64,000 nt of DNA, taken from contig JAGGXR010000029.1 in assembly GCA_021162935.1 (NCBI GenBank), positions 57,242-121,241 of the forward strand, given 5' to 3'. Below the pieces are notes generated by a model. The model searched no databases, was not told the origin of the DNA, and worked only from the letters and a program-made list of their open reading frames with translations. Origin of the DNA: Deltaproteobacteria bacterium. Lineage in GTDB: Bacteria; Myxococcota_A; Polyangia; HGW-17; SLPX01. This document shows, one piece after another, positions 32,541 to 40,894 of the stretch (the first letter of the stretch is position 1; each line of letters begins with the position of its first letter). A program made the translations under genes and the position numbers.

Positions 32541-33212
32541 TTACATGTTCCCTTTGCTTTGTCTGTCGGTCGAGCGCAGGAGCGATTCTCTGCCCTCAGG
32601 TGACATGGTGGTTGTGCCTCTGTCTCTGAGGAATTCGAGGAATGTTAAGGCGGCCGTCAGGTCGACGGCAGGAATGACATCGATGAGTTCCTTGGCCTGT
32701 CGTCTGAGGACTTCGGCCGGGCTCATGGAGCCCGAAAGGGGTCTGGGTAATTCCTTTTCTTGTTCGTCGATTTCGACGATTCCCCAGGGTGGGGGATTGT
32801 CCGTTTGGACGTCTTTTTCAGCGAGCCAATCGTTGATATACGCATGGAGACGATCGGCGCGGTAACTGAACCACCGCTCGCGTTCCTCGGGGTAGCGCAG
32901 GAGCACGTCCTTGAAACGACGAAAAGCGCCTTTTCCGTCGATGGCTATAATGAGCCGTTCCTGAAGGGTCGCATCTTCGATGGAGGCAACGAATTGTTCC
33001 ATCCATCGGTACTGCTCACGTGAAGAGGCTGGGTCGATGAGGAGATATCGTTCCCGGTCAGCGGCCAGGACGCTCCGATCGGGCTCCTGTCCTTCGTTTC
33101 CATCGAACATAACGATGTTGCCCGTCTCCAGGTCGAGGTAGCTACTCGCATGGGGCGCATTTCGCTCGAACGCTGCCTCGATTTGGTTCCAGACGATAGC
33201 TAGTGGCTTCAT
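32541..33212 (-). CDS. UPF0158 family protein
   Basis: The 223-residue protein shows the UPF0158 pattern: WNQIEAAFERNAPHASSYLD near the start, YLDLETGNIVMF, RYLLIDPASSREQYRWMEQF, and GKGAFRRFKDVLLRYPEERE with a following aromatic segment RWFSYRADRLHAYINDWL. The biochemical role of the family is not established. A C-terminal extension of about 60 residues is added. A GAGGAGG lies upstream. It is coupled to the downstream Cys-rich lipoprotein gene. Confidence 0.8.
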   Translation of the reverse strand: MKPLAIVWNQIEAAFERNAPHASSYLDLETGNIVMFDGNEGQEPDRSVLAADRERYLLIDPASSREQYRWMEQFVASIEDATLQERLIIAIDGKGAFRRFKDVLLRYPEERERWFSYRADRLHAYINDWLAEKDVQTDNPPPWGIVEIDEQEKELPRPLSGSMSPAEVLRRQAKELIDVIPAVDLTAALTFLEFLRDRGTTTMSPEGRESLLRSTDRQSKGNM

Positions 33213-33411
33213 GGCTTCTATTGCCTCCTCATGATATTGAAATGACGGCGTAGTCGGTCACCAAATGAAAAAATGTTTTCCATGGGAGATTGCACGAACC
33301 GTTTTTGTCCCCGATGTCTGTATTGCCCAGTCGGTTTCTTCACACCACCACGAGACCCTATTGGGTACCACCATCGCACCGCGGATTCAAGGAGGTTTGT
33401 TTCTCGCTGCT

Positions 33412-36276
33412 TTACGTCGAGGGTTCCTGCGTGTCTTCATCGTCCTCATCCAGAATGTCATCGTCGGAGAGTTCCCGACCGTTTTCCGTCAGAGATTGGA
33501 GAAATTTTCTGGTGAATGAGGCAACGACCCCTTCTTCTTCGACAGCGTCGTCCATTTCGATCGTGGCAGCCGCCTGAGCTTCCTCGATGGACTCCAGAGC
33601 TCTGCGCGCGAGGGCGGCGGTTGTGGAATCGCTGCTTTGGGCCAGGTCGTCGAGGAAGTCGCTTCGTCCACTTGCTGCCGTAACGTGGGCGAGGGTCCAA
33701 GCGATTCGTTCCCGGCTCTCTGCCGTGCTTCCCTGAATTTTGCTGGTAAGGGTCATCTGGGTTGCTGGGCCGATTTCTCCCAAGACCCGGGCGATCTCCC
33801 TCCAGATTCCCGTCGGTTCCGCCAGGAGACATTCCACCATGGCTTCGATGGAGGAGCTGCTTCTCAAAATCCCCAGGGCCAGGGCTGCACCTTGCCGCAG
33901 GAAGGATTTGTTGCTTCTGAGATATTTGACGAGATGAGGTTCGACAACAGATCCGAAGGCGATCAACATGGGCAGTACCTGAAGTACTTCGGCCCGTGTC
34001 ATCATCTGCACCGTGGCGAACAGGGCATCGACCGCGGCGGTGTCCTGGCGCTCCGCGAGAACCAAGGCAGCCGGCAGCCTGGTGTCCTTGTTGTCGAGGA
34101 GGTCCATTAAGGTGGACGTGTCCATTTCCCACAACCCCAGGGGGCCCGATCCTGGTTGGAGCGGTACCGCTGTCTGCTCTTCCTTTTCTTCATCCAGTTC
34201 CTCGATGAGGTCGTCGGGGTCTAGGGGAACAGGACTCGTTTCCTGTTCCTTTCCCTGTCGGTCCGGTTCCTCGATGAGATCGTCGGGGCCAATAGGAACA
34301 GGACTCGTTTCCTGGCCCTGTCGATTTTGGTCGGACTGCGCCTGCTCCAATTCTGCCTTCTGCGCTGCGTCCTCAATCCGTTTCCTGGTTCGCTCGGCGA
34401 GTTGTTCAGCCTCCGAAACCACCACGACGCCGGACTGCGCGGCTTCCTCGAGCAAGGCCCGCCAATTGTCGTTTTCGCTTTGGAGTTCCAGGTGGGGTTT
34501 GAACTCATCCTGCACGGTCTCACAGAAGCGGTCGATGCTGTGACGAAGCAGGTCTCTGCGTGATGTGGCAAAACCCTCCTGTAAGGCCCATGTCAGGAGG
34601 TGCTCAGGGAGCCATAAACCATATTCCATAGCTTTGTGGACGACCCGGTTCTTGATTTTTCGCCACCAGACGACAGAAAAGGACTTTACGAGGATGAGAT
34701 AGTCCTGATGCGGCGGCTCCACCCACCAGTCGATGACCCCGAGGGCCATAGCCGTCTGGGCCGGGCTATTCAGATCCGAGAATGCTCGGTCCGAAAAAGC
34801 ATGTTCCCTGGCCCCAAGACGGGCGAACGTCGGATCGGCCCACTGTTTGACAGCCGACTCCCAATCGGGTTCCGCGTCACCCATTTGAGTGAGATGTTCC
34901 ATGGCTTTTTGGCGGACCAGTTTGGCGTTTTCCTCCAGCGGCATGTGGATCCGGCGCTGGAGGACTCGGTGGAGACGGTCGTCGTAGATGTCCACCTCCA
35001 TCCTGAAATCCACGGCAAGTCGTTCAAGGATGTCGAGGTGGTTTTCCCCGAGGATATTGAGGAGCCAAAAGAGCGGATTCTGATCCCGTTTTTCGGCGAC
35101 AACAGCCAGTACGACCAATGGGTAGCGTTCCATTCGATGGAGCTGGAGGAGAACGGAGAAGTCCTGGCCGACCAACTCCTTGAGAAGGTCGCCCTCGACG
35201 CACGCGGCGAGCACGACCCCATCTTCGTTGGTATACAAGACCGGGTCTGGGTGCTCCGCTTCTTTCCATGGTTCGAGCTGCTCGGGAAGCACATCGGCTG
35301 CGGCGGCCGGGGGGGCCTCCTGGATCGATGCCGTCGCCTCTTGGGCTTCTACAACAGCATCCCTTGCGGTTTCCTTTTCGCTGGCCCCGCCGGTTTCGTC
35401 TGTCGGGGCCGCTTCCTTTTCGCTTTCCTCCGAGGCTGGTTCCGCCTCTTGTGCTGGTTTGGATTCTTCCTCGAGGGTCGCCCCGACGTCTTCCGCTTCG
35501 AACACCTCGTCCGGAATTGAATCGATGTCTTCGGAGAGGTCGATCGGCCCCGCATCCAGGAGATCTTCTCCGGGATTCATCTGGGTTCGGGTTGCCGTCG
35601 GCTCATCCGGCCAGCCGTCTATGGATTCCATCTGTTCGATGATGGCTTCTGCTTCTGCTTGGAGCACCGCGCGCGGCGACGGTTCCTGGGCTTCTTCTTT
35701 CGCCGCGAGGGAGGGCTCCGCTTCCTGACGGTCGAGCCGTTCCGGATTGGCCACTCGGACCGTGGTTTCCAGGTACTCATTCGGAATGGAGCGTACCGGC
35801 GTCACTTCTACGTCCCGGGTCGATGTCGGTGCACCACCGACAACGCGTCTGGAAAGCTCTTCGTGGCCGAAGGTCACCTCGAAGTTCAGGATATAACCTG
35901 GAATCGGGTGGGTCGTATCTCGGCTCAGTCGCTCGAACAGGTCGGAACGTTCGGCCAGTTCCCTGGCTCGAAAGTCATCGGGCAGCACCAGGATGAACCG
36001 CCTGTTCGCTTCGTCGTGGTAGAGGACTGGAGTCCGCACCGGGTAGAGTTGTTCCTCGTCGGGGACCCGGACCCAATTCAGGGTACCAGCACAGAGCCTT
36101 TCGGCCAGGACAGGATCCGTCGCCGCATTGACCACGGAATAGATCCGCACCGACGTCATTTGGCCCGACGGAGCCCTCCATAGGACCGATGACATGGTGG
36201 TCCGGCCCAATCGTCCCTGGTAGACTGTGTCATCTCCTGGGAGTTCTTCGTCGAACACTGACTTGTCGCCGCCCAT
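33412..36276 (-). CDS. Large acidic protein with HEAT-like C-terminal repeats, function unknown
   Basis: The 954-residue protein starts MGGDKSVFDEELPGDDTVYQ at 36276, with GGGAGGA 7 bases upstream. Residues about 1-150 form a compact domain. An acidic, low-complexity linker spans about 190-355. A globular region at about 365-650 contains LLQLHRMERYPLVVL and WWVEPPHQDYLILVK. A charged linker with a 23-residue tandem duplication follows, and helical HEAT-like repeats occupy about 750-905 (AVDALFATVQ, LRQGAALALGILRSSSSIEA, ALARRALESIEEA). No signal peptide. It is divergent from a small hypothetical gene. Probably a scaffold; no family recognised. Confidence 0.75.
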   Translation of the reverse strand: MGGDKSVFDEELPGDDTVYQGRLGRTTMSSVLWRAPSGQMTSVRIYSVVNAATDPVLAERLCAGTLNWVRVPDEEQLYPVRTPVLYHDEANRRFILVLPDDFRARELAERSDLFERLSRDTTHPIPGYILNFEVTFGHEELSRRVVGGAPTSTRDVEVTPVRSIPNEYLETTVRVANPERLDRQEAEPSLAAKEEAQEPSPRAVLQAEAEAIIEQMESIDGWPDEPTATRTQMNPGEDLLDAGPIDLSEDIDSIPDEVFEAEDVGATLEEESKPAQEAEPASEESEKEAAPTDETGGASEKETARDAVVEAQEATASIQEAPPAAAADVLPEQLEPWKEAEHPDPVLYTNEDGVVLAACVEGDLLKELVGQDFSVLLQLHRMERYPLVVLAVVAEKRDQNPLFWLLNILGENHLDILERLAVDFRMEVDIYDDRLHRVLQRRIHMPLEENAKLVRQKAMEHLTQMGDAEPDWESAVKQWADPTFARLGAREHAFSDRAFSDLNSPAQTAMALGVIDWWVEPPHQDYLILVKSFSVVWWRKIKNRVVHKAMEYGLWLPEHLLTWALQEGFATSRRDLLRHSIDRFCETVQDEFKPHLELQSENDNWRALLEEAAQSGVVVVSEAEQLAERTRKRIEDAAQKAELEQAQSDQNRQGQETSPVPIGPDDLIEEPDRQGKEQETSPVPLDPDDLIEELDEEKEEQTAVPLQPGSGPLGLWEMDTSTLMDLLDNKDTRLPAALVLAERQDTAAVDALFATVQMMTRAEVLQVLPMLIAFGSVVEPHLVKYLRSNKSFLRQGAALALGILRSSSSIEAMVECLLAEPTGIWREIARVLGEIGPATQMTLTSKIQGSTAESRERIAWTLAHVTAASGRSDFLDDLAQSSDSTTAALARRALESIEEAQAAATIEMDDAVEEEGVVASFTRKFLQSLTENGRELSDDDILDEDDEDTQEPST
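34201..34330. repeat. 69-bp tandem duplication inside the large HEAT-like gene
   Basis: Two units with starts at 34201 and 34270 share CTCGATGAG, TCGTCGGGG and GGAACAGGACTCGTTTCCTG. In the protein this gives two copies of a 23-residue unit containing QETSPVP and PDDLIEE. The high DNA identity suggests a recent duplication in the flexible linker. Confidence 0.75.
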
Positions 36277-36451
36277 GAAAATCCTCCCTTGTCTGGGTCG
36301 CAATATGTCTTGCAACGCGCCCGTAGTGGGAATATCACAGGCAGAAGCGGGTCACAAGAAGATGTGTCGGGATGCGCAAGGGAAACGAAGCTCGTGCACA
36401 TCTTCACGAATGGGAATCGTGAGCACCATCACGAAAGAGAAGAACGAATCC

Positions 36452-36979
36452 ATGATGAACGCGAACAACGAACACATGCCGAGCGAAGTCGAACCCTATG
36501 TTCTTTCTGCCGTCGAGTATATCCGCCGGGCGGTCGGATTGAAAATAGACCTCCAGGTGGAGAGTTTGGCCGTGGTGGATCACTATCTCAAAGGCGTATC
36601 CGGTGTGGACCCGACCATTGTCGACCTGGTCGGGTCTTCGGTGGGTTGCTATTTCGGGGAGATGATCCGTCGATACTTCGATGGAAGATGGCGCATCGAA
36701 GGAGGATCTCCTTCAGGATGGATGGTGGATCTGGCACATGGGGTTTCGGTCTGTCCGGTGGGTATGGTGGCTGAAGCGATTGGTGTGGGTGAGGTGGAGG
36801 GCTACGATGGGTCCATTTCCGTCCCCCGACACAGGCTCAAGTTGCTCAAGAGCGTTCTGGAGGGAATGGGGCCGGTCGCCGTGGACGTGTACTATTCGTT
36901 GACCAACCGACTCGAAGTCCTGGAGCAGGTCCTGGATCGCCTCACCGCGCTCAAGGAGCAGAAGCGTTCCACCAAGTGA
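36452..36979 (+). CDS. Conserved-looking hypothetical protein, 175 aa
   Basis: I chose the ATG at 36452; the frame is open upstream but would overlap the start of the divergent large gene, and ATGs at 36410 and 36476 are alternatives. The product has HMPSEVEPYVLSAVEYIRRAVG near the start, a central LVGSSVGCYFGEMIRRYFDG and W residues, and a C-terminal helix RLEVLEQVLDRLTALKEQ. The composition is that of a small soluble protein. No family recognised. It ends 15 bases from a convergent gene. Confidence 0.6.
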   Translation: MMNANNEHMPSEVEPYVLSAVEYIRRAVGLKIDLQVESLAVVDHYLKGVSGVDPTIVDLVGSSVGCYFGEMIRRYFDGRWRIEGGSPSGWMVDLAHGVSVCPVGMVAEAIGVGEVEGYDGSISVPRHRLKLLKSVLEGMGPVAVDVYYSLTNRLEVLEQVLDRLTALKEQKRSTK

Positions 36980-36994
36980 ACCTTGCGCCCCAAA

Positions 36995-38113
36995 TCAGGA
37001 TCGCCGAGGATCCATCGGCGGGAATCCATATTTGGCGAAGGGGGGCAGGATGAGGTTTTCCAAAATTCCATATCCGGTCTGTCCGTCACATTCGACGCGG
37101 CAAATCGTGTCGTCCAGACCATGGGCTTCTGCTGCAATCTTTGGGTCCGTCAGATCCCACGTCTCTCCTTCGCTGTGTATGGGCCCCATCCACATACCGT
37201 GGTTGAAGCGCCGGTATCCCAAGTAGCCACCGCCACGCAGGTACATGATATTGAAGGGAGCCACGGAGATGGAGCGAGTGCTCCCATCTTCGAACGTGAG
37301 GGTTAGGCTGCCGGCCTTTGTCAAGGCCGTGTTGGGGTGGAACTGATAGTCGTGTTCGACGGCAGTCACACGAAGTCCCTCGTCAGGCCCATCGATGTCG
37401 CGGACCATACGCCCGGAAAGGAAGCGCACCCGGCCCGAGTCGTCTTCGATCAGGTAGCAGCTCACTGCCCAGTCAGAGAACTGAAAGGTGAACCAGTTGA
37501 TCATCATGCCAACGAAAGCCGCCACGTCCGAGCTTTGGACTCCTTGTTCGGGGGCACCTACGCCGAGGCGTATTCCCCAGGAGTGGTCTCGTTGTGCGTA
37601 GGTGTTGTTTTCGTCGAGGTCATATCTGGTGCCCTGATATTCGATCCAGCCGCGGGCACGGCCGATTTGAGCATATCGTTTCGTGTTCACAGATACCCGT
37701 CCAAAGTCTCGCTGGAACTGATGCGGGGTTTCGAGCGCTGGGTGGAAACGCCCCAGGAATTCCAGGTCGAATTTTAGGTCCTGGTCCGATTCGGTCAACG
37801 CGAGTCCAATGCGTCGGTACGGCTCCTTGACGTCGTAGGACAGGGGGCCGATGCTGACGAGATCCCGGTTCGGCCTGAGCTGTCTGGAAAGGCGCAGGTT
37901 GGTCTGACTTTTTCCTTCGAGGCCGAAGCATGCGAAACCATCCATGACGTTTCGGTTGGGATAGATGCCGAATCCGGCGGCGAGCGCGAATTTTCCCGTC
38001 GTATCATGGATGTTCATCCACAATTTTTCGGTCCAGGCCCGGTCACTTTCCAATGGAAAGTCGAAGGTGGATACTGTTTGATGGCATGTCATTTCATCGT
38101 ATTTTGTGAGCAT
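36995..38113 (-). CDS. CrtC/AttH-like beta-barrel protein (DUF7064/7065-type, tentative)
   Basis: The start at 38113 has GAGGAG 7 bases upstream and gives 372 residues without a signal peptide. The sequence shows the two-lobe lipocalin-like pattern of hydroxyneurosporene synthase (CrtC) relatives: an N-terminal WMNIHDTTGKFALAAGFGIY, a central YAQIGRARGWIEYQG followed by QRDHSWGIR, and a C-terminal half with FQFSDWAVSCYLI. RDHSWG is the most characteristic motif. These proteins act on, or bind, hydrophobic substrates such as lipids or isoprenoids. It lies 89 bases after the phosphotransferase-like gene on the same strand and is probably cotranscribed. Confidence 0.6.
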   Translation of the reverse strand: MLTKYDEMTCHQTVSTFDFPLESDRAWTEKLWMNIHDTTGKFALAAGFGIYPNRNVMDGFACFGLEGKSQTNLRLSRQLRPNRDLVSIGPLSYDVKEPYRRIGLALTESDQDLKFDLEFLGRFHPALETPHQFQRDFGRVSVNTKRYAQIGRARGWIEYQGTRYDLDENNTYAQRDHSWGIRLGVGAPEQGVQSSDVAAFVGMMINWFTFQFSDWAVSCYLIEDDSGRVRFLSGRMVRDIDGPDEGLRVTAVEHDYQFHPNTALTKAGSLTLTFEDGSTRSISVAPFNIMYLRGGGYLGYRRFNHGMWMGPIHSEGETWDLTDPKIAAEAHGLDDTICRVECDGQTGYGILENLILPPFAKYGFPPMDPRRS

Positions 38114-38202
38114 AGCGTCTCCTCGTGCCTTGTTCTTTGATTGTGCAACGACTGGATCGTTCGGGGTAGAACCAGTCCAGGTGAGTCCGGTCCATGCGTT
38201 GG

Positions 38203-40602
38203 TCATCGTTGCGTGGAAATACTCAACGTTCCTTTGCTGCCGTCAAGCACCACCATCTGGCCAGTCTCGAATTGGGCCGTTGCTGTCTTGAGGCTGACCA
38301 CTGCCGGGATTCCATACTCCCGGGCTACGACGGCTCCGTGGGACATGGCGCTCCCCACGTCGGTGGCCAGGCCAGCGATGACATTGAAGTAGGGCGTCCA
38401 GCCCACGTCTGTTACGGGTGCGATCAGGATCTCTCCAGGGTGCAGCTCCGTCGCTTCTTCGAGGGTGCGGACCACACGCGCCCGTCCTTCCACGCGGCCG
38501 GCGCTGACCGGGCGTCCAGTCAATTCCCGGACGCTGCCCGTGCCACCTGCGACGGGTACCGGGATGCCCACGAAGTGGTGTGGGAGGTCGATGAGTTGCT
38601 GTCGCTCGAAGACGGCTCGCCTTCGGGCTGCCTGGGTCGCCTTCATTCGTCCCGCAGCGATTTTTCCCAGTTCGCTATGGCTGTAGAAGAAAACGTCGTC
38701 GACGCTGTCGATCCGTCCTTCTCGTATCAATTGCTTTCCTAGTTGTCGGTAGGCACGTTTCATCGTGTTCGTTACGAGTACCAGCAGCCCTTTTGTGAAT
38801 TCACGGCGACGGACGCCGGCTCTGGTCCACTTTGCCAGGACCTCCATCACCTTGCCGTGCTCGGTCTGCCGATGGGACGTTCCTTTCGGTCTTTTCGTTC
38901 CAACATGAAGGCTGGCCTGAATCGAGGTCTGCAGGGCATCCACCAAGGGGCGGGGATCGTCTGCCCAACTCTGCTGACGCATGGAGAGTTCCCGAAAGGC
39001 TCGATGACCGTGTCGTTCCAAGAAAGCCGAGAACACGTGAGCCACGGATGGGTCGTGTCGGAGCATGTCGATGGCTTCGTTGGGGGCGGCCTGCACGAAT
39101 CGATTCGCGATCGGATGTTGGGCGACGAGTTGCGCCAGGTCGTCGAAGGCGGACACGAGGTTGGCACTTTCCACGTTGCCGGTCGCGGCCAAGAGGTCGG
39201 TGGTGATCGCGGCCGCCTGGTCGGTTCCTCGTCGAGAGAGGATCTCCTCGATGATGCCGATGGCAACACCGGAACCGGCCGAGGAACGCATGTGTACGTC
39301 ATGGGTGTGGACGAGCATTTCCAGGCCTGCATCAATGGCTTTCCATGTGTCGATCGCCATAGGGCCCGGCTCGATGCGGAAGGAGGTTGCCTCCTGTTCG
39401 AGTTGTCGGATGGGGTGCTCGACGGCCAAGATGTACCGGGCGTATCGCAGACCGTTGATGGTGCGTATCCAGGAAGGGGCCTTGCCCGGTTGCCGTAGTT
39501 CTGGAATGGTATGCCCCAAAATGGCGATGGCGAGACGATCCGCAGAGCTGCCTGCCACCTTGACACAGAATTCGTCTGCGACCGAGTTCAGATCGAAGAT
39601 CATTTGGCCAGCAAAGATGGCCACAGACATCGGCGCTTTCTGCCGTTTCGCCCGCACGCCGCATTGGATGAACATGAGCTGCAGGGCTTGGTCCACGGCG
39701 TATCCCGTGGTGGACATGGAAAGGGGATCCATGGCTCCAGGCATCATTTCGCCGAAGTTGGCCTTCGTGTACACACGGCGGGGCCGTACGTTTACGTCGA
39801 ATTCGTTCATGTCCCCCGGCAGGGCGGTGACCGGCCTCGCTTGGAGCCAGTACAACCGGCCAGAGCGATCGAGAGCCCATTCCATGTCCACGGGATAGCC
39901 CAGGGCGTCTTCGACCGATAGGGCCTGACGCAGCATGGTCCGAAGTTGGTCGTGGGTCAGGATGGGTGTGTGTGCAACCATGTCTTGGTGGAGGATGTTG
40001 CCATCCGTTTTGGCCAAAATATACTGGTCCGCGTTGGCTTGGCCCGAGACCAAGGCCTCACCCAGTCCTCGGACGGCCTCGACCACGACGCGGTCCGTCA
40101 AGCCTAGCGCATCAGCAGTGAACAAAACGCCGGCCGCGGCTGGCTCGACCATTCGTTGGACGACCACAGCCATGCGACCGCCGGCGCCAGCGCGATGCTC
40201 CTGGTAGGAGCGGGCGCGTCGCGTATCTGTTGAGGCGATGCAGCGTGTCACGGCCTCCCGGAGGGCCCAGATACCCTGCACGTTCAGGATGGTTTCGTAT
40301 TGACCTGCGAATGAGTGCTGTCGTCCGTCTTCTCCAACCGCCGAGGATCGGACCGCCACAACCGGTTCTCCCATGAATGCGTAGGCCCTTTCGAGTTCGT
40401 TGGAGCTTGTTGCCTCTTGTGGATTCAACAGAACGAATCCCTCAGGGACCTTGAGTCCCAACTGGACGAGTTGGGCAAGTCCGGTGGCTTTGCCTCCGGC
40501 CTCTTTCGGCAGGGGTTCATCGAGCCACAAAAAGGGACGCGCATCACCTTTGCGGGGGGTGGTCGGAGCCGTTGGCTTTGGTTGAACATTAGATGTTTTC
40601 AT
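38203..40602 (-). CDS. ATP-grasp/phosphohistidine enzyme, rifampin-phosphotransferase-like architecture
   Basis: The 799-residue protein has a PPDK-type ATP-binding domain at about 25-265 (KEAGGKATGLAQLVQLG, VAVRSSAVGEDG, SFAGQYETILNV, and WLQARPVT closing it). A helical middle region at about 275-680 opens with TKANFGEMMPGAMDPLS. The swivelling phosphohistidine domain is C-terminal, with catalytic His near 755 in SHGAVVAREYGIPAVV. The TIM-barrel PEP-binding domain of PEP synthase and PPDK is absent. This three-part layout and size match rifampin phosphotransferase (about 865 residues) and uncharacterised relatives, so an antibiotic or small-molecule phosphorylation is likelier than PEP synthesis. 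Confidence 0.75.
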   Translation of the reverse strand: MKTSNVQPKPTAPTTPRKGDARPFLWLDEPLPKEAGGKATGLAQLVQLGLKVPEGFVLLNPQEATSSNELERAYAFMGEPVVAVRSSAVGEDGRQHSFAGQYETILNVQGIWALREAVTRCIASTDTRRARSYQEHRAGAGGRMAVVVQRMVEPAAAGVLFTADALGLTDRVVVEAVRGLGEALVSGQANADQYILAKTDGNILHQDMVAHTPILTHDQLRTMLRQALSVEDALGYPVDMEWALDRSGRLYWLQARPVTALPGDMNEFDVNVRPRRVYTKANFGEMMPGAMDPLSMSTTGYAVDQALQLMFIQCGVRAKRQKAPMSVAIFAGQMIFDLNSVADEFCVKVAGSSADRLAIAILGHTIPELRQPGKAPSWIRTINGLRYARYILAVEHPIRQLEQEATSFRIEPGPMAIDTWKAIDAGLEMLVHTHDVHMRSSAGSGVAIGIIEEILSRRGTDQAAAITTDLLAATGNVESANLVSAFDDLAQLVAQHPIANRFVQAAPNEAIDMLRHDPSVAHVFSAFLERHGHRAFRELSMRQQSWADDPRPLVDALQTSIQASLHVGTKRPKGTSHRQTEHGKVMEVLAKWTRAGVRRREFTKGLLVLVTNTMKRAYRQLGKQLIREGRIDSVDDVFFYSHSELGKIAAGRMKATQAARRRAVFERQQLIDLPHHFVGIPVPVAGGTGSVRELTGRPVSAGRVEGRARVVRTLEEATELHPGEILIAPVTDVGWTPYFNVIAGLATDVGSAMSHGAVVAREYGIPAVVSLKTATAQFETGQMVVLDGSKGTLSISTQR

Positions 40603-40894
40603 GGGCTGATTGGGTAGCGCACGGAATGATGAAAGTCAAATCAGTGTTTTGGAACCAGGAGCCGTCCTTGATATGGCAGATTGGCACTCGTTTTTTGAGC
40701 ATGACCGTTCGGTATGAGTTTTCCTACTTTTCCGTCTTGGACAGAGGTGCCTTGATTGCAGGAGATTGGATGTCCCTGTTTTTTTTGGGGGCGGTCCGAC
40801 ATGCAGGACGCATTTGCTCTGGAAGGTGGTCGGACGTTCTGTTAAGATACTGTCGCGTCGGGCGGCTTGAGCTGGGCGCAGGAGGTTTGGGGTC
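40603..40894. other. Divergent intergenic region, no gene
   Basis: This 292-base gap separates the phosphotransferase-like gene from the Cys-rich lipoprotein gene. It is more AT-rich than its neighbours around 40660-40790, with several poly-T runs. I saw no convincing paired promoter boxes and no coding frame with a ribosome binding site. Confidence 0.5.

Noticed and set aside
38203..40602. Phosphoenolpyruvate synthase
   Set aside because: The ATP-grasp and phosphohistidine domains are present but the C-terminal PEP/pyruvate-binding barrel is missing and the domain order fits the rifampin-phosphotransferase type.
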